A stretch of DNA of 12,179 bases, taken from assembly GCA_947177495.1 (NCBI GenBank), contig CAMWUS010000025.1, positions 1 through 12,179 on the forward strand, read 5' to 3'. The notes under the pieces are model-generated. The model searched no databases, was not told the origin of the DNA, and saw only the letters and a list, made by a program, of their open reading frames with translations. This DNA is from an uncultured Clostridia bacterium (GTDB taxonomy: Bacteria; Bacillota; Clostridia; Christensenellales; Borkfalkiaceae). Of the stretch, positions 1-6,546 are shown piece by piece. The translations under genes and the position numbers were made by a program. Within the stretch, counting starts at the first letter, position 1, and each line of letters begins with the position of its first letter.

Positions 1-1
1 C

Positions 2-2155
2 CGCGACGTAAGCGTGTTGAAGCAGAAGCTTACCATTGCGGATTGGTCTATTGTACCCGGCTTGCTCGACGAACCCAACGTGACCGACGCGGACGGCGAG
101 GCAGTTCCCAATTACAGAGCATACTTCGACGTAGAGTTCTACGATCTCGATAACAAGCTTGTAAGCGGCAAGGATAGCTGGGATTTCGATTGGACGGAAG
201 AGAAGTACGAAGGTCAACAGCTCACGATGGTTCTCGTGTTAAAGAACGGCGACTACGTCGAGCTTACGGAAGGCTCCGAAGACAAGCACGTATTTAACGT
301 GCCCGCAGCAAAGGAACCCGATCCCATTAACAGCGTCGATCCTACTATTTCCGTATTGGATCCCGACTACGATACGGGCGTAGATGCGACCTATAAGAGT
401 TCGGGCGTTCCGGTGCTGATTTCCAACTTCGACGGAAAGATGATCAGCTTCCTCACGGCAGGAACTGTAGAAATCCGCATCAACGGCGGCGATCCCATTA
501 AGTCTTTGTCCGACCTCGTGTTGAAAGACGCGGGCACGTACAAAGTCGAACTGCGCATCACCAAGAAGAATTTCAAGTGGAACAACGGCGGCAAGGTCAT
601 TTCGGAGACAATCGAGGTTCATAAGCAGCAGCTCGTTGCGCCTACTTTGAGTGACTTCACCTTCGACGGCAAGAGCCACGACGGCGCGTCGCTGAGCGAA
701 AAGGGCGTTTTGAGCGGCTTCGACAGTGCTACGATGAAACTTACGTTCACGGGCGCACCGACGCTCCGCAACGTTGGCGACTACACGGTAGTTATCTCCT
801 TGAAGGATGCTACCAACTACGAGTTTATCGACGACGTAGATGAAGTAAACCGTGGTGAGAAATTCCTCGGCTTCGACGAGAATTTGACGGAAGCGACCTT
901 CAATTTGACGATCAGTAAATACCTACTTAAAGTCAACGATGCCGCAAGCTGGCATAAGGGCGACGACGGTATGATCACGGGATACATGCTTCCCGCCGAC
1001 CTCGACCCGAGCGTAAACGATGCGTTGCAGTTGCAAATGCAAATATACGCATCTGCCGAAGCGAGCGAGCCTTTGGGCGACGGCGCGGCGGTTGAAATCG
1101 GTAAGGATTACTGGTATGCGCTCGGGATTTCCGGAAACGATGCAGTGAACTTCGACGTAGAGAACGCGCGGTATCAGTATCAGGTAGAGCTTTCCGGAGC
1201 GGCGAAGTTCTGGAACAACGTACTCGGATTCTTAAAGAACTATTGGTGGATTCTTGCAATCGCACTTGCATTGTTGTTGCTGATTCTCATCATCGTATTG
1301 GCGGTGAAGAAGAAAAAGAAGAATGCAATTCTTGCGGAAGAGAAACGCCAACGCGAGATTGCGGAAGAACGGGAACGTCAGGAACGTTTGGAAGCAGAGC
1401 GGAGAGAAGAGAAGCGTATGGAGCGCGAAGAGCGTATGATGGCGATGCGTCAGCAACCGCCTCCCGCACCCGCGCCTGCGCCTCAACCTCAACAACCCAT
1501 CATGCCGATGATGAATCCTATGATGAATCCCATGATGAATCCTATGATGAATCCGATGATGCAGATGCCGCAAATGCCGCAACCCGCACCTCAGCCGCAA
1601 CCGCAACCTATTGTACAGCAGTTGCCCGCGCCGCAACCCGCGGCAGGCGGTGCATCGTACGAGATGATGCGTATGGCAGAGGAAAAAGCGAGAGCGGAAG
1701 AGAGAGCTCGTTTGGCGGAAGAGCGCACGCTTAACATGATGCAGGAACAGCAGCTGCGCGCGGCATATCAACAGCCCGCACTTCCTCAACCTGCACAGGT
1801 AACAAACAGTGCCACGGAAGAGCGCGCAAGGCTCGTAGAAGAGCGTGCAAGACAGATGGAAGAAAAGCTTGCGCGTATGGAAATGGAGGACCGTATTCGC
1901 GAGGCAACGGCGGCAGCAGCGGCTTCCGCTCCTCAGCCCGCACCTGCGGCACAGCAGTCTAAGGATGTTTCCATTAAACTCACGGAGAATGCGGCAAACA
2001 TCCTCACGAATGCGCTTTCGGGAATTGTAAACGGCGTTGCCGCGCAACCCATGCAACCCGTAATACAACCCGTTCAGCCTGTTATGCAACCCGTACAACA
2101 GGCACCTGCGATACCCGCGCCTGAAGCGGAGCCTCGCAGACGTTCCCGCGGTTAA
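2..2155 (+). CDS. Surface protein with Ig-like domains, one TM segment and long coiled-coil/Pro-Gln-Met cytoplasmic tail (5' partial)
   Basis: The reading frame is open from base 2 with no stop before a GTG at 14, so the gene almost certainly begins outside the window. Residues are numbered from that GTG. About 400 residues of acidic beta-rich extracellular sequence come first. They include an MBG/YDG-like repeat around residues 212-275 (TFDGKSHDG ... NVGDYTVVISLKDATNYEF). One strong hydrophobic segment at about 409-432 (WWILAIALALLLLILII) is followed by a KKKKK stop-transfer. The remaining ~280 residues should be cytoplasmic. They hold three charged coiled-coil stretches built on EERxRL/REE (about 440-478, 553-585, 600-635), separated by Pro/Gln/Met-rich sequence with MNPM repeats, and end in RRRSRG. 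The orientation (N-terminus out) is inferred from the basic flank. There is no LPXTG anchor. A surface or adhesive role is inference. A terminator follows directly. Confidence 0.75.
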   Translation, partial: RDVSVLKQKLTIADWSIVPGLLDEPNVTDADGEAVPNYRAYFDVEFYDLDNKLVSGKDSWDFDWTEEKYEGQQLTMVLVLKNGDYVELTEGSEDKHVFNVPAAKEPDPINSVDPTISVLDPDYDTGVDATYKSSGVPVLISNFDGKMISFLTAGTVEIRINGGDPIKSLSDLVLKDAGTYKVELRITKKNFKWNNGGKVISETIEVHKQQLVAPTLSDFTFDGKSHDGASLSEKGVLSGFDSATMKLTFTGAPTLRNVGDYTVVISLKDATNYEFIDDVDEVNRGEKFLGFDENLTEATFNLTISKYLLKVNDAASWHKGDDGMITGYMLPADLDPSVNDALQLQMQIYASAEASEPLGDGAAVEIGKDYWYALGISGNDAVNFDVENARYQYQVELSGAAKFWNNVLGFLKNYWWILAIALALLLLILIIVLAVKKKKKNAILAEEKRQREIAEERERQERLEAERREEKRMEREERMMAMRQQPPPAPAPAPQPQQPIMPMMNPMMNPMMNPMMNPMMQMPQMPQPAPQPQPQPIVQQLPAPQPAAGGASYEMMRMAEEKARAEERARLAEERTLNMMQEQQLRAAYQQPALPQPAQVTNSATEERARLVEERARQMEEKLARMEMEDRIREATAAAAASAPQPAPAAQQSKDVSIKLTENAANILTNALSGIVNGVAAQPMQPVIQPVQPVMQPVQQAPAIPAPEAEPRRRSRG
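1508..1555 (+). repeat. 12-bp tandem repeat (4 units) encoding MMNP
   Basis: Four consecutive units of ATGATGAATCCN lie in frame inside the surface-protein gene. Each encodes Met-Met-Asn-Pro, and they differ only at the third base of the Pro codon. The change in the wobble base between units suggests the repeat is kept at protein level and is not a very recent slippage product. The unit number could vary between strains. Confidence 0.9.
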
Positions 2156-2185
2156 AACATACGGGAGCGAATAAGCAATAAAATT

Positions 2186-2224
2186 CGGAGCGTTACGGTT
2201 TTCCGCAGCGCTCCGTTTTATTCT
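2186..2224 (+). terminator. Intrinsic terminator after the surface-protein gene
   Basis: CGGAGCG (2186-2192) pairs with CGCTCCG (2209-2215). An inner CGG/CCG stem closes a TTTT loop. The hairpin is followed by TTTTATTCTT. It lies 30 nt past the TAA and just before the next promoter. Confidence 0.85.
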
Positions 2225-2242
2225 TGTCTCGAACGGCTGTTC

Positions 2243-2271
2243 TTGACAGTTGTGGAAGAGTATGGTATAAT
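2243..2271 (+). promoter_or_regulatory. Sigma-A-type promoter for the flavoprotein-ttcA operon
   Basis: The -35 is a perfect TTGACA (2243-2248) and the -10 a perfect TATAAT (2266-2271), separated by 17 bp. A TG one base upstream of the -10 (2263-2264) makes it an extended -10 as well. The predicted transcription start is near 2278. This is the closest match to consensus in the window, so strong constitutive expression is expected. Confidence 0.9.
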
Positions 2272-2314
2272 CGGTACAAGCGTTTTAAAGATGCTAAATC
2301 GGGTTACAATAACT

Positions 2315-3184
2315 ATGATGAACGAAAGCTATCAAATAGCGGTTATCGGCGGGGGGATTGCAGGTCAAGCCGCCGCGCTCACCGCAAAAAGTTTACGGCT
2401 CAAGCTTTTGTGGTTGGGTGAAGGATACGGCAAAGCGGACAGCGCGGAGTATGTGCGCAACTATCCCGCTTTTACGGGTAACGGCGCGGCTTTGGCGGAA
2501 GCGCTCGAAAAACAGCGTGCCGCAGAGGGACTTGTTTTAACTTTTGCGCGTGTAGACGGCGTATATAAGTCGGCAGACGGATTCCTGCTCACAGCGGGGA
2601 AACGTACTTTCAGCGCACAAACGGTTGTGCTTGCAACGGGCGTGGAGGCATCGGGCGTCATTGCGGGGGAGCGGGAATTTCTAGGGCGCGGCGTGAGCTA
2701 TTGCGCTGTGTGCGACGGTGCGCTTTACCGTGGGAAAGAGATTGCCGTAGTACTCGGCAATGCGAAATTTTCGGACGAGGTGGAATATCTCGCGGGTTTT
2801 GCGAGTACTGTGTATTGTGTCTGCCGCGGATTCGAGGGGAACTTCCGTGCAAAAAATATAAAAACGGTAAAGGACACGCCGCTTGCCGTTATCGGAGAAC
2901 AGCGTGTAAGCGGGCTTAAATTGTCGCAGAGCGAGCTTACGGTAGACGGCGTATTTTTCCTCAAAAATTCCGCGCCTCCCGAAGCGCTTGTGGGCGGCTT
3001 GGAAACGGACGGCGCGTTCGTCCGCGTCACGCGCGATTGCGCGACCAATTTGAAAGGGCTCTTCGCCGCGGGCGATATTACGGGCACGCCTTATCAGTTC
3101 GCCAAAGCGGCGGGCGAGGGGCTTGTTGCGGTATATTCGGCGCGCGCCTATTTAAATACACTCGATAAAAAGAACGGAGAATAA
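2315..3184 (+). CDS. Thioredoxin-reductase-like FAD disulfide oxidoreductase with divergent NADPH site
   Basis: Of 289 residues, the N-terminus carries the FAD dinucleotide fold (VIGGGIAG, residues 10-17) and ENYPGF-like RNYPAF (48-53). The redox-active pair is CAVCDG at 130-135, as in bacterial TrxB. The C-terminal FAD motif is GLFAAGDITG. The second nucleotide-binding motif, normally GGGxSAxE, reads LGNAKFSDEVEYL (147-159). The basic HRR motif that holds the NADPH 2'-phosphate is replaced by CRGFEG, and the GGQ of classical TrxB is missing. In Clostridia, related proteins lacking NADPH motifs use ferredoxin or another donor, so the donor here is uncertain. The frame extends up to 2243, but that overlaps the promoter. 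ATG 2315 (or 2318) places the FAD motif at the usual distance. No clear Shine-Dalgarno sequence precedes it; ATG 2291 is the alternative. ttcA follows after 2 nt. Confidence 0.82.
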   Translation: MMNESYQIAVIGGGIAGQAAALTAKSLRLKLLWLGEGYGKADSAEYVRNYPAFTGNGAALAEALEKQRAAEGLVLTFARVDGVYKSADGFLLTAGKRTFSAQTVVLATGVEASGVIAGEREFLGRGVSYCAVCDGALYRGKEIAVVLGNAKFSDEVEYLAGFASTVYCVCRGFEGNFRAKNIKTVKDTPLAVIGEQRVSGLKLSQSELTVDGVFFLKNSAPPEALVGGLETDGAFVRVTRDCATNLKGLFAAGDITGTPYQFAKAAGEGLVAVYSARAYLNTLDKKNGE

Positions 3185-3186
3185 CG

Positions 3187-4053
3187 GTGGGCTTGGAGGA
3201 AATCGAGCGTTCGCTCATAAAAAAGTTCCGCAAAGAGATTTGGTGCAACTTCGTTAAATGCGTCAAGAAGTACGAACTCATTCGCGAGGGCGACAAAATC
3301 GCCGTTTGCATTTCGGGCGGGAAAGATTCCTTTTTGCTCGCCAAATGCATGCAGGAGCTATGCCGTCACGGGCAATTCGAATTCGGGTTGGAATTTATCG
3401 TAATGGATCCCGGCTATACGGCGCAAAACCGCGCGCTCATCGAGAGCAATGCTCAGCTCTTGGGCGTGCCCGTTCGCATTTTCGAGAGCGATATTTTCGG
3501 CGTTGTCGACATTCAAGAGGGCGGTTCGCCTTGCTATTTATGCGCGCGTATGCGGCGCGGATATCTCTACGAATTCGCCAAGCAGTGCGGGTGCAATAAA
3601 ATTGCGCTAGGGCACCATTTCGACGACGCGGTGGAAACAACGCTGTTGAGCATGCTTTACGGCGCGGAAATCAAAACGATGATGCCCAAGCTCAAATCGA
3701 CAAGTCATCCGTCCATGGAGCTCATTCGCCCCTTGTACGGCGTGCGCGAACGCGATATTAAGGCATGGGCGAATTATAACAACTTAAAGTTTCTCAATTG
3801 CGCCTGCCGTTTTACCGAACGGGTGGCGGGGAAAGAGGAAGAGAGCAAGCGTAGGGAGATGAAAGCGCTTATCGCGCAGTTGGAACAAACCAATCCCGAC
3901 GCCGCGAATAACATTTTCCGCAGTATGCACAACGTCTGCCTCGATTGCATTGTGGGCTGGCGAAAAGACGGTAAGAAAGGGGATTTTACCGAGGTTTACG
4001 AAAACAGTTGCGAAAACGTTGTAAATCCGCTTGAAAAACCGCAGAATATGTAG
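3187..4053 (+). CDS. ttcA: TtcA-family tRNA 2-thiocytidine biosynthesis protein
   Basis: This 288-residue PP-loop ATPase fits the TtcA family, which adds sulfur to cytidine 32 of tRNA using ATP and a [4Fe-4S] cluster. Visible features are the PP-loop SGGKDS (43-48), the Cys pair CYLC (116-119), LGHHFDD (141-147), and a later Cys in NCAC (205, 207) at the position of the third cluster ligand. An extra CLDC (251-254) lies near the C-terminus. A TilS assignment is disfavoured by these Cys motifs. The start is GTG 3187, with GGAGA about 7 nt upstream and the preceding stop codon only 2 nt away, so the gene is translated from the same mRNA as the flavoprotein. Pairing with a disulfide reductase suggests help with persulfide or cluster reduction, which is inference. 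The promoter of the next gene overlaps its 3' end. Confidence 0.87.
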   Translation: MGLEEIERSLIKKFRKEIWCNFVKCVKKYELIREGDKIAVCISGGKDSFLLAKCMQELCRHGQFEFGLEFIVMDPGYTAQNRALIESNAQLLGVPVRIFESDIFGVVDIQEGGSPCYLCARMRRGYLYEFAKQCGCNKIALGHHFDDAVETTLLSMLYGAEIKTMMPKLKSTSHPSMELIRPLYGVRERDIKAWANYNNLKFLNCACRFTERVAGKEEESKRREMKALIAQLEQTNPDAANNIFRSMHNVCLDCIVGWRKDGKKGDFTEVYENSCENVVNPLEKPQNM

Positions 4054-4059
4054 TATAAT
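4031..4059 (+). promoter_or_regulatory. Promoter overlapping the end of ttcA
   Basis: TTGAAA (4031-4036) lies within the last codons of ttcA and TATAAT (4054-4059) directly follows its TAG stop, with a 17-bp spacer. The predicted start near 4066 gives a ~25-nt leader to the ATG at 4091. Confidence 0.85.
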
Positions 4060-4090
4060 TGTATATAAGGAAGAAATACGGGAGAAAAGC

Positions 4091-4594
4091 ATGACGATTA
4101 CCGAATTGGAAGCGTTTTTAAAGAGAGAGAAGGAAATTGCCGAGCGCGAGCTCGGTTGCGATATGTGCCAAAAATATGCGCGCTGTCTTTTTTGCGCGCC
4201 TACGGAGAGCAATCCCTGCGCTCACGCGCACAACCGTTACGAAGTAGCGTTGCGCCATAAAGCGCTTCGCGTGCCGTCTTGGTTGTTGCCCGAACCCCGT
4301 TTTTCGGAGGAGAGTGCTTACGAGGCTCCCGCACCGTCCCGTCCTGCACCTGCTCCTACGCCTGCGCCCAAGAAGCAACCTGCTCCTGCCGCGCCTACGG
4401 ACGAGGACGTTGTAACCGTGTCGGACATTTTGTCGGAACGCAACCCCGAGTTGAAAATACCTTATCTTTCGAATTTGGATTTAAGCGTCTTGGAGGACGG
4501 ACCGTCCCGCCGCACGCCCCGCGGGGTGATTGCGCGTACTGTTCCCACAAGCGACGCACAGCGCGTGCTTAAAATCAAGCGCAAGCAACCGTAA
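4091..4594 (+). CDS. Cys-rich hypothetical protein with Pro/Ala-rich linker
   Basis: I do not recognise this 167-residue protein. The start is ATG 4091, with GGGAG about 6 nt upstream. The N-terminal helix (1-20) is charged. A compact Cys/His cluster follows: C23-x2-C26-x5-C32-x2-C35-x7-C43-x-H45-x-H47, which looks like a metal-binding site, probably zinc. Residues 79-102 are a Pro/Ala-rich linker (APAPTPAPKKQPAPA). A C-terminal part (105-167) contains VSDILSERNPELKIPYLSNLD and ends in a basic KIKRK tail. There is no signal peptide or membrane segment, so it is likely cytoplasmic. It has its own promoter, and a structured non-coding block follows. A nucleic-acid or protein-binding role is possible but unproven. 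Confidence 0.75.
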   Translation: MTITELEAFLKREKEIAERELGCDMCQKYARCLFCAPTESNPCAHAHNRYEVALRHKALRVPSWLLPEPRFSEESAYEAPAPSRPAPAPTPAPKKQPAPAAPTDEDVVTVSDILSERNPELKIPYLSNLDLSVLEDGPSRRTPRGVIARTVPTSDAQRVLKIKRKQP

Positions 4595-4610
4595 TATAGC
4601 GGAAATAAGC

Positions 4611-4680
4611 TGCGACGAGGGCGAGGAGCCCTCAAACTCACGGAAATTTATTTGTGCCTCAAACAAATAAATTTCGTGAA
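4611..4680 (+). repeat. Structured ~70-bp repeat, copy 1
   Basis: This is nearly identical to 4794-4865 in the same orientation. It contains two hairpins: GAGGGC/GCCCTC (4617-4622 with 4628-4633, 5-nt loop) and a longer one in which CACG-G-AAATTTATTTGT (4639-4655) pairs with ACAAATAAATTTCGTG (4663-4678) with a single bulged G. It is most likely a REP- or MITE-like dispersed element. The strand shown is arbitrary. Confidence 0.85.
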
Positions 4681-4682
4681 CA

Positions 4683-4770
4683 GTAAAAACAAACGGTGCA
4701 AGGAAGGTTGCCTTCCGTAGCACAACTCAATTTGCGCGAAAGCGCCTCAGCGGGGTGAAGTCGCGCAAAG
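4683..4770 (-). other. Spacer of the repeat block: two hairpins, terminator-like on the minus strand (possible small RNA)
   Basis: Between the repeat copies lie a perfect 9-bp inverted repeat, TTTGCGCGA (4731-4739) with TCGCGCAAA (4761-4769), and a second hairpin in which GGAAGG/CCTTCC (4702-4707 with 4711-4716) is enclosed by GTGC/GCAC (4696-4699 with 4720-4723). Read on the minus strand, the second hairpin is followed by CG then TTTGTTTTT, the form of an intrinsic terminator, with the 9-bp hairpin 5' of it. No convincing minus-strand promoter is visible and no minus-strand gene precedes it. The whole intergenic region 4595-4892 holds only this block and the RBS of the next gene. Confidence 0.4.
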
Positions 4771-4793
4771 TAGAGGTAGGGCACTTAAAAATT

Positions 4794-4865
4794 TGCGAGA
4801 CGAGGGCGAGGAGCCCTCAAACTCACGGAAATTTATTTGTGCCTCTAACAAACAAATTTCGTGAA
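4794..4865 (+). repeat. Structured ~70-bp repeat, copy 2
   Basis: This is the second copy of the element at 4611-4680. It differs by a 2-nt insertion near its left end (TGCGAGACGAGG against TGCGACGAGG) and by a few changes near the loop of the long hairpin. The short GAGGGC/GCCCTC hairpin (4802-4818) is identical. The long stem retains its pairing except for one A-C mismatch. It ends only 9 nt before the GGAGG of the next gene. Confidence 0.85.
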
Positions 4866-4892
4866 TAATATGTGGAGGTTATTCGTCTTTTT

Positions 4893-5954
4893 ATGGACGG
4901 CACGGACATAGGTCTATTAGTTTCAGTACTCGTACTCGTTTTCCTTTCGGCATTTTTCAGCGCCACGGAAACGGCGTACACGGGGTTCAGCACGGTGCGT
5001 ATGCGCCGTATGGCGGCAAAAAAGCGTTCCGCGCGCGTTGCGTTGTCTTTGAGCGAGGATTATAACAAGGTTTTAACCACATTGCTCATCGGCAACAACG
5101 TCGTAAATATTGCGGCGGCAACGATTTCCACCATTTTATTTACAGGTTGGTTGGGCGGCGATACGGGTCCTACGGTTTCCACTGTAGTACTCACCGTCGT
5201 CATTCTCGTTTTCAGTGAAATTACGCCGAAAACGGTTGCGCGGGAAGCTCCCGAGCAGTTTGCCCGCATTTCCGCATATCCGCTTTTGGTGCTTACTTAT
5301 CTCTTTCTTCCGCTTACGTTCCTTTTCGGGTTTTGGAAGAAAATCATTCTTGTCATATTCGGTTTAAATAAAAAGAAGCCGAAATTCACCGAAGCGGAAT
5401 TCAAAATGCTCGTCTCCGACGTCCGTGCGGAAGGGGTGCTTAACGAAACGGAACACGACCTTATCACGCGTACGCTCCGCTACGACGAATTGCACGTCGG
5501 CTCTTGTATGATCCCGCTCGACCGCGTGATTATGGCGGAAATCCGCGACGACTCCCGCCTTGTGTATAAAATCTTCCGCGAAACCAACTTTTCGCGCATT
5601 CCCGTATATAAGGGCACGCGGCAGAACGTAATCGGTATTTTGTACCGTGCGGACTTTTACGAAAACCTGCTTGCCAAACGTCGGGATTTCAGCAACATCA
5701 TTCGTCCGGTTTCCCGCACGATGCCCGATATTAAGGTTTCCGAGCTGATGAAGCGCATGCAGTCCATGCGCGAGCAAATGGTGCTCGTCGGCGCGGAGGG
5801 GAATACGCTCGGCTTGATCACGCGTGAGGACATGATAGAGGAACTCCTCGGCGATTTGGACGACAAGTACGATTTAACGCCCGTTACCTCGCCGTTGACG
5901 CCCGTTTTCCCCGAGCCTGCCGATCCCGACCCCGTAGACGAAAGCGAAGAATAA
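4893..5954 (+). CDS. CNNM (DUF21) and CBS-pair membrane protein, CorC/HlyC-type without the C-terminal domain
   Basis: This 353-residue protein has a CNNM membrane domain at about 1-165, with the typical FFSATETAYTGF (21-32), GNNVVNI (67-73) and SEITPKTVA (108-116) motifs and three to four hydrophobic segments. A CBS pair follows at about 205-325 (MIPLDRV ... IGILYRADF ... LGLITREDMIEELLGD). The family includes magnesium or cobalt exporters, and the CBS pair senses adenine nucleotides. The C-terminal CorC_HlyC domain of many ~430-residue members is absent; an acidic Pro-rich tail takes its place. ATG 4893 is chosen, although GGAGG (4874-4878) lies 14 nt upstream, which is long. GTG 4872 overlaps that GGAGG and is unlikely. 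No good promoter of its own is seen, so it may be read from the 4054 promoter through the repeat block. Confidence 0.85.
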   Translation: MDGTDIGLLVSVLVLVFLSAFFSATETAYTGFSTVRMRRMAAKKRSARVALSLSEDYNKVLTTLLIGNNVVNIAAATISTILFTGWLGGDTGPTVSTVVLTVVILVFSEITPKTVAREAPEQFARISAYPLLVLTYLFLPLTFLFGFWKKIILVIFGLNKKKPKFTEAEFKMLVSDVRAEGVLNETEHDLITRTLRYDELHVGSCMIPLDRVIMAEIRDDSRLVYKIFRETNFSRIPVYKGTRQNVIGILYRADFYENLLAKRRDFSNIIRPVSRTMPDIKVSELMKRMQSMREQMVLVGAEGNTLGLITREDMIEELLGDLDDKYDLTPVTSPLTPVFPEPADPDPVDESEE

Positions 5955-6024
5955 ATTACAAAAGCGGTATTATTAAGCGATTTATGATAAAATGATGATA
6001 TTTCTATTTTTTTCGTAAGTTTGC

Positions 6025-6053
6025 TTGACAATCCCGCTTTAATATTTTATAAT
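6025..6053 (+). promoter_or_regulatory. Promoter of the marR-ABC operon
   Basis: TTGACA (6025-6030) and TATAAT (6048-6053) are both perfect, with a 17-bp spacer. The predicted start near 6060 gives a ~27-nt leader. A 13-bp stretch, TAAGTTTGCTTGA (6016-6028), recurs exactly upstream of the hydratase gene at 11177-11189. Confidence 0.9.
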
Positions 6054-6086
6054 TGTTTAGAAGAATACAAATGTGGAGGGTGTTTT

Positions 6087-6530
6087 ATGGAAATCAACGA
6101 ATACCTTGTCAAATTCTTTCAGGTAGCAAAGGGGATCGAGAGCGTGCAGCTGTTTCCGCAAACGGCTGAACTTTCCAGCACCGAGTTCAGAATGCTACGC
6201 GAAATTTGTCTCGAAGCGGAAAAGGGCAAGAATATCATCTCTTCGGAGCTTGCGAGAAGATTGGGCGTCACCCGTTCCGCGGTATCGCAAATCGTCACCA
6301 AGCTCGAAAGGCAGAAGATCGTTCGTCGCACCGCGTCCGATACCGACCGTAAGATCGCTTACGTACAGCTTTCCGACGAGGCGCGTGCCATTTTCGAGGA
6401 GCAGTGCAAGCAAGCAAATATCTTTATCGAAAAAGTTGTGAAAGACTACGGTGAGGAAAAAATGGATCAGCTCATGACTATGTTTTCCGACCTCGAAAAG
6501 TCCTTTCTCAAATTTAAAAACACACTTTAA
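6087..6530 (+). CDS. MarR-family transcriptional regulator
   Basis: This 147-residue winged-helix protein begins at ATG 6087, with GGAGGG 6 nt upstream. The recognition region is SSELARRLGVTRSAVSQIVTKLE (52-74), followed by the wing with the family's D-x-R pattern (TASDTDRKIAYVQLS, 82-96). N- and C-terminal helices supply the dimer interface. MarR proteins bind as dimers to palindromes and usually repress themselves and a neighbouring exporter, releasing DNA on ligand binding. The ABC exporter gene starts 63 nt later, with an inverted repeat between them, so control of that exporter is likely. The ligand cannot be told from sequence. Confidence 0.9.
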   Translation: MEINEYLVKFFQVAKGIESVQLFPQTAELSSTEFRMLREICLEAEKGKNIISSELARRLGVTRSAVSQIVTKLERQKIVRRTASDTDRKIAYVQLSDEARAIFEEQCKQANIFIEKVVKDYGEEKMDQLMTMFSDLEKSFLKFKNTL

Positions 6531-6546
6531 TCAGAAACAGCGTAGT

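Noticed and set aside
1508..1555. Tandem repeat as a CRISPR or regulatory iteron
   Set aside because: It is in frame within a coding region and explained by MMNP repeats.
1232..2098. Long minus-strand open frame opposite the surface-protein tail
   Set aside because: It is Arg/His/Leu-rich, the shadow expected from Pro/Gln/Met/Glu-rich codons on the other strand, with no ribosome binding site or promoter.
2243..2314. N-terminal extension of the flavoprotein from 2243
   Set aside because: The TTG at 2243 lies on the -35 hexamer and the extension covers the -10, upstream of the expected transcription start. The FAD motif fits a start at 2315 or 2318.
3187..4053. TilS (tRNA lysidine synthetase)
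   Set aside because: It shares the PP-loop but has the CxxC and later Cys ligands of TtcA and no TilS C-terminal domain.
4481..4723. Minus-strand open frame across the repeat copy 1
   Set aside because: No RBS or promoter. Both repeat copies happen to be open in a similar frame (FREFEGSSPSS), which would produce spurious peptides in annotations, but hairpin structure explains the sequence better.
4611..4865. CRISPR-like array
   Set aside because: Only two copies of 70-72 bp with a single 113-bp structured spacer; no cas genes.
5985..5993. Second extended -10 (TGA-TAAAAT) upstream of marR
   Set aside because: No acceptable -35 at 17 bp, and the perfect promoter at 6025-6053 accounts for marR expression.
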